This document shows, in pieces, positions 14,298 through 22,453 of a DNA stretch of 27,237 bases; within the stretch, counting starts at the first letter, position 1; every line of letters begins with the position of its first letter. The DNA is taken from NCBI GenBank assembly GCA_002440225.1, contig DJSH01000027.1:55574-82810 (forward strand), written 5' to 3'. A model generated the notes under the pieces. The model ran no database searches. It was not told where the DNA came from and worked only from the letters and a program-made list of their open reading frames with translations. Both the position numbers and the translations under genes were made by a program. This DNA comes from Candidatus Segatella violae (GTDB lineage: Bacteria; Bacteroidota; Bacteroidia; Bacteroidales; Bacteroidaceae).

Positions 14298-15797
14298 CTA
14301 TTTTTCTTTTACGACTGGAAGGGAAAATGTTTTACTAAACGTTTTTGTATAATCTTCATGTTGAGACTTTGTTGAACCGAACGTATAGAAGCTGCTCCAC
14401 CGAAGAGAGACCGTATAATCAAATTTCCATATATTATTGTGTCCTTGGGGAACTGAGAATATATAATCTGCACCCGAAATAAATGTCTCTCTACCAGAAA
14501 GACTCCCTGGGGTAATTGCTGTATTGCCATGATAAAATGCATGGTATTTTCCTGTAGCTTCACGTAAATCGAATGCCCATGCCGCTTGAGATTCTTGCGA
14601 AGCAGCAACCCCCTTATTTGAAATTACGACATCATCCACTGTATAGGACGAAGAATGCGTTATGGTCATTCCTGCATTCAAACTAGCAGATGACGTTGAT
14701 ATAGAACCTCCTACATTGTATTGAACTGAAGTTGTGTAGGTTTTTGACTCTTGGGTTGTATTAGGAGATAATTTATGAAAAACAACTCCATTTTGTGCCC
14801 CTTCATTTTTAAAGGTTGTCTCCAATTTCTTACCATAAAAGCCGTAACTTTTCCAAGCAGCCTCATGACATTCTCCAAGCAAAAGGTTCTGAAATGGTAA
14901 AGTTAATTCTTGATGGATATAATAGTACTGTCTGTTCTCGCTCTCACTATATGCATTCCATATATCAAGTTCAGCAAGATAGAAGTTGGTTAAATACACT
15001 TTTTTCTTCTTTTTCTTGATCCATCCTGTTTGCTTGCCATCTACATATATTTTTATCGCACTCATTAATTCTGTCAATTCGCTTGTTGGCGATTTGTCAC
15101 TATTTGGCACAAGCATTCCTTTTTTGATTCCTTTCAAAATTTGTTCACAAAGCAATCCTTGCTCATACTCGGTGACGTTTATTGGCATAGAAACATTCGT
15201 TTCTCCCCCATCAATATTACGTACTATTTTATCTTCACTTTCCCAATTGATTGACGGACTTAGGCAACAATATAAACCACCTAACCCAGGCATCTTCCCC
15301 GCCATAATCCAAAGTGGAGTACTTTCGTTGTTTGAAACTGGTTCTTTAGATTTCTTATATGGGTTGTAGCAATCCAATGCTGTACATAATTTGGAGAAAT
15401 CATCCGTGCTTCCGCCGTTCATCATAATAACGACACCTTGACCATATGCTTCCTTCAACATATTCAGCCGGTAATCATTACCAGCTATAATATCTCCAAG
15501 AATTTCACTTTCAAAAACAATTGCATCACCTGGATGTAGCAGGCTTGACGCTTCCAACACTTTCCTAGCAGCGAAACGCGACGAAAAATTATCAATAATC
15601 TGTCTTTCGTTATTGCTAGAAATTGTTCCTATTAAATAGATGGTTCTATCTATGCTCTCTTTAACAATGTCTTCAGTTGGAAAGTCAATTAATTCTTTGT
15701 CAAAATCTTCTCCATTAACAACTGGGTCATCATTGCAAGAACAAAGAACCATAGTAGCCACGCTACAGAAAAAAGCCCAAATTAGTATTCTTTTCAT
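14298..15797 (-). CDS. lipoprotein with leukocidin/hemolysin-like C-terminal domain
   Basis: Lipoprotein of 499 aa: signal peptide to residue 20, lipobox LCSC with Cys21. Residues 30-330 form a region I do not recognise (GVVIMMNGGSTDDFSKL at about 121-137, PLWIMAGKMPGLGGLYCCL at 161-179). Residues 340-470 follow the pattern of the leukocidin/alpha-hemolysin beta-pore family: KLSPNTTQES, then TTSVQYNVGGSIS, SASLNAGMTITHSSSYTVDD, AAWAFDL and finally FDYTVSLRW. Alternating Ser/Thr/Gly strands there resemble the membrane-inserting stem. Lipid anchoring is unusual for a secreted pore former and could mean a surface-displayed toxin or an adhesin built on the same fold. Hand-sampled GC is about 35%, below neighbouring genes near 50%, suggesting transfer. 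It is second in an operon, 9 bp behind the Ntn-hydrolase gene. Confidence 0.6.
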   Translation of the reverse strand: MKRILIWAFFCSVATMVLCSCNDDPVVNGEDFDKELIDFPTEDIVKESIDRTIYLIGTISSNNERQIIDNFSSRFAARKVLEASSLLHPGDAIVFESEILGDIIAGNDYRLNMLKEAYGQGVVIMMNGGSTDDFSKLCTALDCYNPYKKSKEPVSNNESTPLWIMAGKMPGLGGLYCCLSPSINWESEDKIVRNIDGGETNVSMPINVTEYEQGLLCEQILKGIKKGMLVPNSDKSPTSELTELMSAIKIYVDGKQTGWIKKKKKKVYLTNFYLAELDIWNAYSESENRQYYYIHQELTLPFQNLLLGECHEAAWKSYGFYGKKLETTFKNEGAQNGVVFHKLSPNTTQESKTYTTSVQYNVGGSISTSSASLNAGMTITHSSSYTVDDVVISNKGVAASQESQAAWAFDLREATGKYHAFYHGNTAITPGSLSGRETFISGADYIFSVPQGHNNIWKFDYTVSLRWSSFYTFGSTKSQHEDYTKTFSKTFSLPVVKEK

Positions 15798-15806
15798 ATA
15801 ATTCCG

Positions 15807-17120
15807 TTATCTCAAATTAAATGTAAACTTGTTCGTATAATCTCTGTTCACGCAGACGGTGGCCTTGCGCTGTGAGAGGTTGTAAACTACTGACCACTGG
15901 GTATGGCTTGTCACGTCGGTTGGACTTTCTGCTTGGCTTACGCCATTGAGCAGACTCATGGCTCCATCCTCGGATAGAAGGTTATTGTTCTGTTTGAGTA
16001 CAAAATCCATTATTTCGTAACGGGTTTTTCCATGGTCGGAAAGAACTGGTCCTTTGTCAGAACTTTCCATAGTCTTGGACACATAGAAATTACTTGCGCA
16101 TCTGCTTTCGATTACCTCACGAGTATTTGGCAACACATCGGGATACTTGTAATGTATCTTCCCGTCTTCTCCTATATATTCATCGTCTATATAAATCTTC
16201 TTCTGATGCTCTTGATCATAGACATATTCTACAAGTGCATACCGGCCTGTAGCATCTGCCATATAGAAATGGTAATTACCATCACCCGACGGAATCCACA
16301 AATCATATTTGTCCAAAATTTCCAATGCGTCATCAATAGTTCTTGCATGGTCGAGCATCATACGCATAGCAACTGTTGTTGTCAACTTTTTGCCTGTACT
16401 AGCTTGCTGGGTAGGTTTGCCATCGAGATGAAGTACAGACACGGCGAAGCCTGCCTCGTTCATGCCATCCATCAGCAAATACGGAAATGCCATAATATAG
16501 GATAAGTCTTGTTTTTTGTAGATGGCAAAGGTGTCTTTGCTGGTGCTTAAACAGTGCCAAAGATCTTGGCGATACCCTATCCAATAGGCATCCACCATAC
16601 AGAGAGACTTCAACCCTCCTTGGGGGGACGTACGAACCATCGCTGCTGCGATAGGTTCATTACCGTGAGAATAGTCGAAATTGCGCCCCATGATATAATC
16701 GCCATTATCAGGTGTCGTGGCAGCAAATGCGCTACATCCAGCATCGAGCTTGATACGAGATTTTCCTAAGGATGACACATTGTCGCAAAGAGTTCCAAGG
16801 ACGGCTCCTATTAATAGGGTGTTGTCTGTAAAGTTCATAGCCGAGATGGTTGACAACTTATAATCCTGGGTATAGTCAAGATAGAAAAATCGACCATCTT
16901 TCAAGTTTTGGATAGAACGCACCATGTCCAATTTACCTTGGTCAGTTAACAACGTGGCAGGTATATCCTTGTAGGGATTATCTGCATACGACTTCTTTGA
17001 ATCATCGTCGCTACTGCACGAAGCTGCTAAGATAGCCAACAACATACCTACGGCTACAAACGATATCCATCTAGGAAACGCATTAAAAAGTTTGATGTCC
17101 TTTTTCATATATTTACACAT
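15807..17120 (-). CDS. choloylglycine hydrolase-like (Ntn) amide hydrolase lipoprotein
   Basis: Lipoprotein of 437 aa (433 from Met5). The lipobox LAASC puts the anchor at Cys35, with an SSDDDS tail that fits outer-membrane display. The Ntn-hydrolase signature is clear: nucleophile Cys129 in DAGCSAF, then GRNFDY at 145-150, and near the end QWSVVYNLSQRKATVC, a segment typical of the linear-amide C-N hydrolases (choloylglycine hydrolase, penicillin V acylase, acid-ceramidase-like). Such enzymes need exposure of the Cys by removal of the preceding peptide; if that happens here the lipid anchor would be cut off or held by the other chain. The substrate may be a bile salt, N-acyl amino acid or N-acyl lipid; I cannot choose. 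It is first in an operon with the leukocidin-like gene. Confidence 0.8.
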   Translation of the reverse strand: MCKYMKKDIKLFNAFPRWISFVAVGMLLAILAASCSSDDDSKKSYADNPYKDIPATLLTDQGKLDMVRSIQNLKDGRFFYLDYTQDYKLSTISAMNFTDNTLLIGAVLGTLCDNVSSLGKSRIKLDAGCSAFAATTPDNGDYIMGRNFDYSHGNEPIAAAMVRTSPQGGLKSLCMVDAYWIGYRQDLWHCLSTSKDTFAIYKKQDLSYIMAFPYLLMDGMNEAGFAVSVLHLDGKPTQQASTGKKLTTTVAMRMMLDHARTIDDALEILDKYDLWIPSGDGNYHFYMADATGRYALVEYVYDQEHQKKIYIDDEYIGEDGKIHYKYPDVLPNTREVIESRCASNFYVSKTMESSDKGPVLSDHGKTRYEIMDFVLKQNNNLLSEDGAMSLLNGVSQAESPTDVTSHTQWSVVYNLSQRKATVCVNRDYTNKFTFNLR

Positions 17121-17174
17121 TAAAAGTTATACGTGATGATATTAATTGTTCAAAGCCGTCTTTGCTTTGATGCT

Positions 17175-17206
17175 GCAAATATAATAAAAAAGAAAAGGTG
17201 TTGCAA
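17175..17206 (-). promoter_or_regulatory. promoter of the two-lipoprotein operon
   Basis: On the minus strand TTG at 17206-17204, then 20 nt, then TATATTTGC at 17183-17175: both elements fit the Bacteroidetes consensus. The expected start is near 17168, about 48 nt before the first ATG. Confidence 0.6.
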
Positions 17207-17239
17207 GTGCAAGGCGGTTACTTACAGCATGTTTTGGGG

Positions 17240-17268
17240 AAAAAACAAAAAGTTGTCGTTACGACAAC
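17240..17268 (-). terminator. intrinsic terminator of the AraC-type regulator gene
   Basis: The minus strand reads GTTGTCG-TAA-CGACAAC (17268-17252) followed by TTTTTGTTTTTT, 40 bp after the regulator's stop. The stem is only 7 bp but perfect. Confidence 0.65.
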
Positions 17269-17307
17269 GACAACAGTTGCTAGTAGAATTATTTTTTGTT
17301 GATAGCG

Positions 17308-18441
17308 TTAATTTAGTTTTTTCCATTTAGCAGGAGATGTGCCTTCTTTCTCAGTGAATATTTTGATGAAATAGCTCTGCGAGAGGAAGCCTGCCGATTC
17401 CGATACCTCAGACACTGATGCCCTAGGGTTAGCCACGAACATACGCTTGGCGTATTCGATGCGAAGACCAGCTATCCATTCACGAAACGACATCTGATAT
17501 GTCTGCTTGATGTAAGCCGAAAGATAAGTGCGATTGGTTCCCAACTCTACGGCGAGTTGTTCTATATTAAGTCCAGGACGAGTATAGCCATCCTGTGCAA
17601 ACCATCCCGTGAGGTTCTTCTTTATAATGGAATGATAAGCAGGAATGTCGTTCGTTAGCCACGAATTGTCTTTTACCTCCTTGGGGGTGTCCTCAGCTTT
17701 CCCTGCACTTACTTCAGGCGTGGCTATCTTCAGGATATTTTCCACCTGCTCATAGAAAAGCAGATAGTTCATATAGGAGCAATAAAGATAAATATAGAAG
17801 GGGATGGACGATAGAATCCAAAGAAATACATATTCATCGGGAAGGAAAGTGAGCAATCCACAACTCACCCCATAAATCACCGCCCACCAAGTAAACACAG
17901 ACATCCAGCGGATATAAGCAGAAATATCCTCTGAATGGGTATCGTCGAAAAGGCGCACCGCTTGATGGTAGGTGTTAATGATGCGGTGTGCCAGATATAT
18001 GCCATAAGGTAAGAGCCATAATGCCATCAATAGTATTCCTGCATGCTGCCATGTTCCCTTTGGAAAGACAAAGAGAATAACGCATGAAAGGATGGTAAAC
18101 GCCAACCATGAAGAGAGGTGGATTAGGCAGCATTTCTTCGTCAAGAAGAAACGATCTAGGAGCGAAATGAGTGCCGCGCTAAAGAGCCAGTAGGAAAGAT
18201 AATAAGTGGAGAGGTTCATCAATATGGCTGCATCGGGATTGTTGAAACGCAAACCACCGAAAAGATGCACAGAATAGTTGGCTGACAAGACGAGAAGTGC
18301 CACTGCCATAATACGGCGTGAGCGTTTGTAGTTGCCAAAGATGGGCTTTTCGGGAGTCTTCGCCAGCAAAAAATAGAAGGCAAAGAACAGCATCAGCACC
18401 AAGGCTATGCCCAACGAATATTTATATAGAGTATAATCCAT
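17308..18441 (-). CDS. membrane-anchored AraC family transcriptional regulator
   Basis: Protein of 377 aa with about seven hydrophobic helices in residues 5-230 (SLGIALVLMLFFAFYFLLA at 9-27 is the first) and a cytoplasmic AraC/XylS DNA-binding domain at about 270-377. The domain shows both helix-turn-helix motifs: LNIEQLAVELGTNRTYLSAY with FREWIAGLRIEYAKRM, then VSEVSESAGFLSQSYFIKIF and the end TSPAKWKKL. Tethering of an AraC domain to a multi-helix sensor is common in Bacteroidetes, where the membrane part probably senses an envelope or lipid signal. It precedes the two-lipoprotein operon on the same strand, separated by a terminator, and is a natural candidate for its regulator; this is inference. 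Confidence 0.88.
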   Translation of the reverse strand: MDYTLYKYSLGIALVLMLFFAFYFLLAKTPEKPIFGNYKRSRRIMAVALLVLSANYSVHLFGGLRFNNPDAAILMNLSTYYLSYWLFSAALISLLDRFFLTKKCCLIHLSSWLAFTILSCVILFVFPKGTWQHAGILLMALWLLPYGIYLAHRIINTYHQAVRLFDDTHSEDISAYIRWMSVFTWWAVIYGVSCGLLTFLPDEYVFLWILSSIPFYIYLYCSYMNYLLFYEQVENILKIATPEVSAGKAEDTPKEVKDNSWLTNDIPAYHSIIKKNLTGWFAQDGYTRPGLNIEQLAVELGTNRTYLSAYIKQTYQMSFREWIAGLRIEYAKRMFVANPRASVSEVSESAGFLSQSYFIKIFTEKEGTSPAKWKKLN

Positions 18442-18474
18442 TGTCTTAGAAATTTACTTGCAGCATTTTTAGTA

Positions 18475-18482
18475 CAAAGATA
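18475..18482 (-). promoter_or_regulatory. -7 element of the AraC-type regulator gene
   Basis: TATCTTTG on the minus strand matches TAnnTTTG, with an expected start near 18468 and a leader of about 27 nt. The -33 region is poor. Confidence 0.45.
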
Positions 18483-18526
18483 AGCTTTTTTAGAATAAGC
18501 CTTATTTCTTGTTATGAAAAATTAAC

Positions 18527-19828
18527 TTATTCTGTGTGCGCATGGTAATGATTTACTCGTTGGGAAATGTACCCCAGTTTCCATACTAGTAGATAACTGG
18601 CAAATAGGGCGAGATACAGAAGGGATAGCAGCGGGAGGCTGATGCTTATCCCTTCGATGCTTGCACCAGGCAACAAGGATGTGAGACGAAAGAACGTGTT
18701 GGTGAACTGGGTGACGCTTGTAAGAATGTTGGCTGTAAACTGTATCAGTGTATCTGCGAAGCCTGCTATATATGTGATCAGCGTGAATGGTGACAGGAAA
18801 AGCAGCAAGGCACAAAGGTAAAGCACAAGGGTGGCTGAGGGGATGGCGATGAAACTGGTAAGTAACGAGTAGCAAGAGATTCTGCCAAAGTAATATACGA
18901 TGAGCGGCATGGTGCCGAGTTGGGCAGAGGCAGACATACACAATAGTTGCCACCCCCATCTCGTGATACGCCGATGGGGGTGTAGCAGGCCGTTGAGTAG
19001 AGGATAAAAGAGGAGGATGGAAGCTACGGCGAGGAATGACATCTGAAAACTGATGTCGTAGAGGTTCTGCGGATTGATTAGCAGCATGATGACGTATGCG
19101 AAGGCAAGTGTGTTGAGCGAAATCCCCTGCCGCCGTGCCAACAGGGCAAAACAGTAGATGCTAATCATAGTGGCGGAACGCATGGCGCTATTGGGCATCC
19201 CGATGAATAGCACGTATGCCCATATCGCTGTGATGGATAGGACTGTGGCTGCCCAGGAATTTCGATTGCCTTTCAACATGAGGAGGAAAAGTTGGAAGAT
19301 GATGCCGATGTGCAATCCGCTTACGGCAAGGACGTGGCTTGTGCCTGCTATCGAATAGCTATCTTTGGTTTCCTTGTCCAGTGCCGACTTGTCGCCAAGT
19401 GCCATCGCCGATACGACGGCATAGTCTTGTTCTTCGATGTGCAAGTCTTTCATCTTCTGCTCGATGCCTTTCCTGAACATACCGATTCTGAGGATGGTTC
19501 GGTCGAAAGAGGAAAGTTCTTCTTGTGTGATGTACTGTGTAGGAAGTTGCCTCTTGTCTATCTGATGGGCGGTAAACGTGCAACTCAGGAAGAAGATGCA
19601 GAGGTAGAGCGAAAGGCATTGGCTGGAGATAAGTTTCCTAGTAATGAAGGCAGCGCCAAGGCTGATGCCGGCAAGCAAGAGCCATTGTGCCGTTCCGAGA
19701 TAGTCGTAGCTGTAGGTGGCAGTGATGATGCCCATCGTCAGTAGGAGGCTGATGCGCATCAATGGAGTGTCCTTTATTCCATCTGGAATGCAGACCTTCA
19801 TGTTATTTCCTTGCCTTTTCTTTGTCAT
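18527..19828 (-). CDS. comEC: ComEC/Rec2-type channel protein, short form
   Basis: Polytopic inner-membrane protein of 433 aa related to ComEC, the channel that passes single-stranded DNA into the cytoplasm during natural transformation. Two or three N-terminal helices (residues 25-85) are followed by the competence domain, with AMALGDKSAL at 141-150 and the hallmark HVLAVSGLHIG at 165-175, then about eight more helices. The ~100-residue OB-fold (DUF4131) normally found between these parts is missing: only about 45 residues (90-135) join them. The C-terminal metallo-beta-lactamase domain of many ComEC proteins is also absent. No stop or frameshift is seen, so it is a compact protein, not an obvious pseudogene. 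Whether it still moves DNA is open. It stands 85 bp upstream of the AraC-type gene. Confidence 0.85.
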   Translation of the reverse strand: MTKKRQGNNMKVCIPDGIKDTPLMRISLLLTMGIITATYSYDYLGTAQWLLLAGISLGAAFITRKLISSQCLSLYLCIFFLSCTFTAHQIDKRQLPTQYITQEELSSFDRTILRIGMFRKGIEQKMKDLHIEEQDYAVVSAMALGDKSALDKETKDSYSIAGTSHVLAVSGLHIGIIFQLFLLMLKGNRNSWAATVLSITAIWAYVLFIGMPNSAMRSATMISIYCFALLARRQGISLNTLAFAYVIMLLINPQNLYDISFQMSFLAVASILLFYPLLNGLLHPHRRITRWGWQLLCMSASAQLGTMPLIVYYFGRISCYSLLTSFIAIPSATLVLYLCALLLFLSPFTLITYIAGFADTLIQFTANILTSVTQFTNTFFRLTSLLPGASIEGISISLPLLSLLYLALFASYLLVWKLGYISQRVNHYHAHTE

Positions 19829-20167
19829 ACCCTGTTTCCTTCTCGTAAGTGACTAATAATTATAATATGTTTTATTCTATTATTTTCATATTGTGCACAA
19901 AGTTACGGTTTTTCTCTGAATATCGAGTAAAAGATTTGTGTAATAAATCATAAATATCTTAGCTATTTTCTTAGATGCACATCACTTTTTACTCGAGGAG
20001 TTTTATTCTTTACGATAAAATAACTTCATAAGATATAGGTCTACAAAAAAGCCCACAACCGATTCGTTTCCTTGTCAGTTGTGGGCTTTCACCTTATATT
20101 ATCAATTTAATAACTTCTCTTTTCAAGAGAGAGGAGCTTTGTTGAGGCTCCTCGTTATCGGGAGATA
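19829..20167. other. 339-bp intergenic region, AT-rich
   Basis: No ORF is supported. It holds the predicted -7 element of the comEC-like gene at 19905-19898 (TAACTTTG, minus), about 130 bp of featureless AT-rich DNA, the dnaK terminator (20048-20089) and two more small hairpins in the dnaK 3' untranslated region: 20116-20130 (TCTCTT/AAGAGA) and 20131-20153 (GAGGAGC/GCTCCTC). Confidence 0.6.
20048..20089 (-). terminator. intrinsic terminator of dnaK
   Basis: Perfect 12-bp stem (AAAGCCCACAAC at 20048-20059 with 20078-20089), 18-nt loop, and on the minus strand a T6 tract. It starts about 80 nt after the stop codon. Confidence 0.85.
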
Positions 20168-22081
20168 TTACTTAACCTCCTCGAAGTCAGCGTCCTGAAC
20201 ATCCTGGTCGCCATTGCCACCATTCTGTGCCTGCTGACCGCCCTGAGCACCCTGTGCGCCCTGAGGACCTGCCTGCTGACCGCCTTGGTACATCTGCTGA
20301 GAAGCAGCCTGCATTACGGTGTTCAAGTTGTTGATAGCTGAGTCGATGGCTGCAACGTCACCTGCCTTGTGAGCATCCTTCAACTGCTGCAATGCCTGCT
20401 CGATACCTGGCTTCTTGTCTGCTGGAATCTTGTCACCGTTGTCCTTCAAGAAATTCTCGGTGGTGAAGATCATAGAGTCAGCCTGGTTCATCTTGTCGAT
20501 CTTCTCGCGCTCAGCCTTATCAGCTGCTGCGTTCTGCTCAGCCTCAGCCTTCATGCGGTTGATCTCGTCCTCGCTCAAGCCAGATGAAGCCTCGATGCGG
20601 ATGCTCTGCTCCTTACCTGTAGCCTTATCCTTAGCTGAAACGTTCAAGATACCGTTGGCATCAATATCGAATGTTACCTCGATCTGTGGAACACCACGAC
20701 GAGCTGGAGCGATACCTGTCAAGTTGAACTGACCGATGCTCTTGTTCTGAGCAGCCATAGGGCGCTCACCCTGGAGTACGTGGATGGTAACCTCTGTCTG
20801 GTTATCAGCTGCAGTAGAGAATACCTCGCTCTTCTTGCAAGGGATGGTTGTGTTAGCGTCGATCAACTTGGTCATCACACCACCCATGGTCTCGATACCA
20901 AGAGTCAATGGAGTAACGTCGAGCAATACGATGTCGCCTACACCCTCTTCCTTGTTCAAGATGGCACCCTGGATAGCTGCACCAACTGCAACAACCTCGT
21001 CAGGGTTAACACCCTTAGAAGGCTCCTTGCCGAAGTAGTTCTTTACGAGTGTCTGAACGGCTGGGATACGGCTTGAACCACCAACCAAGATAACCTCGTC
21101 GATATCTGATGTAGAGAGCTTAGCGTCGCGGATAGCGTTCTGGCATGGTACCAAGCAAGCCTGGATCAAGTTGTGAGCCAACTGCTCGAACTGAGCACGG
21201 GTCAAAGTCTTAACCAAGTGCTTTGGCATACCGTCAACGGCTGTGATGTAAGGCAAGTTGATCTCTGTAGAAGTAGAGCTTGACAACTCAATCTTAGCCT
21301 TCTCAGCTGCCTCCTTCAAGCGCTGCATAGCCATAGGGTCCTTGCGGAGATCTACGCCTTCCTCGTTCTTGAAGCCATCAGCCAACCAATTGATGATTAC
21401 CTGGTCGAAGTCATCACCACCGAGGTGTGTATCACCATTGGTAGAAAGAACCTCGAATACACCACCACCGAACTCCAAGATAGAGATATCGAATGTACCA
21501 CCACCAAGGTCGAATACGGCGATCTTCATATCCTTGTTAGCCTTGTCAACACCGTAAGCCAAAGCTGCGGCTGTAGGCTCATTCACGATACGCTGAACTT
21601 TCAAGCCTGCAATCTCACCTGCCTCCTTAGTAGCCTGACGCTGTGAGTCAGAGAAGTAAGCTGGTACAGTGATGACTGCATCTGTAACCTCCTGACCGAG
21701 ATAATCCTCAGCGGTCTTCTTCATCTTCTGAAGAATCATGGCTGAAATCTCCTGAGGAGTATATTTACGTCCCTCAATCTCAACACGTGGATAACCACCC
21801 TCGTTTACTACGGTGTAAGGCATTGCCTCAGCCTCTTTCTGGCTTTGTGCGTATGTCTCACCCATGAAACGCTTGATTGAGTAAACTGTGTTCTTTGGGT
21901 TTGTGATGGCCTGGCGCTTAGCTGGATCACCAACCTTACGATCACCATCCTTTACGAAACCTACTACTGATGGAGTAGTACGCTTACCTTCGCTATTAGC
22001 GATTACAACTGGTTCGTTACCTTCGAAAACGGCAACACAACTGTTTGTTGTACCTAAGTCAATTCCAATTACTTTTCCCAT
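20168..22081 (-). CDS. dnaK: Hsp70 chaperone DnaK
   Basis: Cytoplasmic ATP-driven chaperone, 637 aa, full length. The start at 22081 gives MGKVIGIDLGTTNSCVAVFE, the invariant Hsp70 N-terminus; an in-frame ATG at 22168 would add 29 residues unlike any DnaK. The ATPase domain (about 1-380) has phosphate loop 1 (IDLGTTNSC), phosphate loop 2 (VFDLGGGTFDISIL) and the adenosine motif VILVGGSSRIPAV. The substrate-binding domain begins after DVTPLTLGIETMGG, and the tail is rich in Gly and Gln before DADFEEVK. No dnaJ or grpE is adjacent. The 378-bp upstream region holds palindromic TGACA/TGTCA elements, perhaps a heat-shock control site. Confidence 0.98.
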   Translation of the reverse strand: MGKVIGIDLGTTNSCVAVFEGNEPVVIANSEGKRTTPSVVGFVKDGDRKVGDPAKRQAITNPKNTVYSIKRFMGETYAQSQKEAEAMPYTVVNEGGYPRVEIEGRKYTPQEISAMILQKMKKTAEDYLGQEVTDAVITVPAYFSDSQRQATKEAGEIAGLKVQRIVNEPTAAALAYGVDKANKDMKIAVFDLGGGTFDISILEFGGGVFEVLSTNGDTHLGGDDFDQVIINWLADGFKNEEGVDLRKDPMAMQRLKEAAEKAKIELSSSTSTEINLPYITAVDGMPKHLVKTLTRAQFEQLAHNLIQACLVPCQNAIRDAKLSTSDIDEVILVGGSSRIPAVQTLVKNYFGKEPSKGVNPDEVVAVGAAIQGAILNKEEGVGDIVLLDVTPLTLGIETMGGVMTKLIDANTTIPCKKSEVFSTAADNQTEVTIHVLQGERPMAAQNKSIGQFNLTGIAPARRGVPQIEVTFDIDANGILNVSAKDKATGKEQSIRIEASSGLSEDEINRMKAEAEQNAAADKAEREKIDKMNQADSMIFTTENFLKDNGDKIPADKKPGIEQALQQLKDAHKAGDVAAIDSAINNLNTVMQAASQQMYQGGQQAGPQGAQGAQGGQQAQNGGNGDQDVQDADFEEVK

Positions 22082-22245
22082 AATTATATCTTTTTTTATT
22101 TTTATCGTTATTAATATGTTGTTTATCTCATGAATCGCTGGTTTCAAGAGCCTACCGAAGATATGCATCGTTCGGGAACTCTCATTCAGCGTTCACGCTA
22201 TCTTATATAACAAAGCATGTGCCAAGGGAAAAAACGGGGAAGTGG

Positions 22246-22272
22246 CTGACAAGGTGTCAGATATGACTGACA
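22246..22272. promoter_or_regulatory. palindromic TGACA/TGTCA cluster upstream of dnaK
   Basis: CTGACAAGGTGTCAG (22246-22260) is a perfect 6-bp inverted repeat with a 3-bp centre, and a third half-site CTGACA follows at 22267-22272. The cluster is about 165-190 bp upstream of the dnaK start codon. The DNA between it and the gene lacks a clear TAnnTTTG match, so the promoter is uncertain. Confidence 0.4.
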
Positions 22273-22280
22273 AAATAAAA

Positions 22281-22332
22281 GGAATCAAAACATCAGGGGC
22301 GATAAAGTGTCGCATCATGATGTTTTGACTCC
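22281..22332 (-). terminator. terminator hairpin downstream of recA
   Basis: 15-bp arms (GGAATCAAAACATCA at 22281-22295 and TGATGTTTTGACTCC at 22318-22332) pair at 14 of 15 positions around a 22-nt loop that can itself pair GCGA/TCGC. On the minus strand TTTTATTTT follows. It lies 128 bp past the recA stop, beyond the REP-like element. Confidence 0.75.
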
Positions 22333-22375
22333 TATATATAATAAGGTGTAAACCTTTATAATAGTTTACGCTTTT

Positions 22376-22453
22376 GCCCTTTCTGGGCATCTATTGTTGC
22401 TCATATAACCTAGGGCGAATGCCCTAGGCTATGTGCTTTTGGGCTTTCAGCCC
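22376..22453. repeat. REP-like three-hairpin intergenic repeat, copy B (inverted)
   Basis: Modules GCCC-TTTCT-GGGC (22376-22388), CCTAGGGC-GAAT-GCCCTAGG (22409-22428) and GGGCTTTCAGCCC (22441-22453), joined by CTATGTGCTTTT. This is the reverse complement order of copy A at 12960-13039, including the AAAAGCAC linker. It ends 6 bp from the recA stop codon. Confidence 0.8.

Noticed and set aside
14995..15025. A-rich run in the leukocidin-like gene (six Lys codons) as a phase-variation tract
   Set aside because: The run is broken by G's (AAG/AAA mix), and the longest pure A tract is only about six bases, too short to argue for slippage.
17252..17268. GTTGTCGTTACGACAAC as operator for the lipoprotein operon
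   Set aside because: On the minus strand it is followed at once by a long T tract just after the AraC-type gene, so a terminator is the simpler reading.
22082..22168. 29-residue N-terminal extension of DnaK
   Set aside because: MGKVIGIDLGTTNS is the invariant Hsp70 start; the extension has no counterpart in DnaK proteins.
22193..22390. 65-codon minus-strand ORF between recA and dnaK
   Set aside because: It spans the recA terminator and palindromic sites, and no promoter or protein-like pattern supports it.
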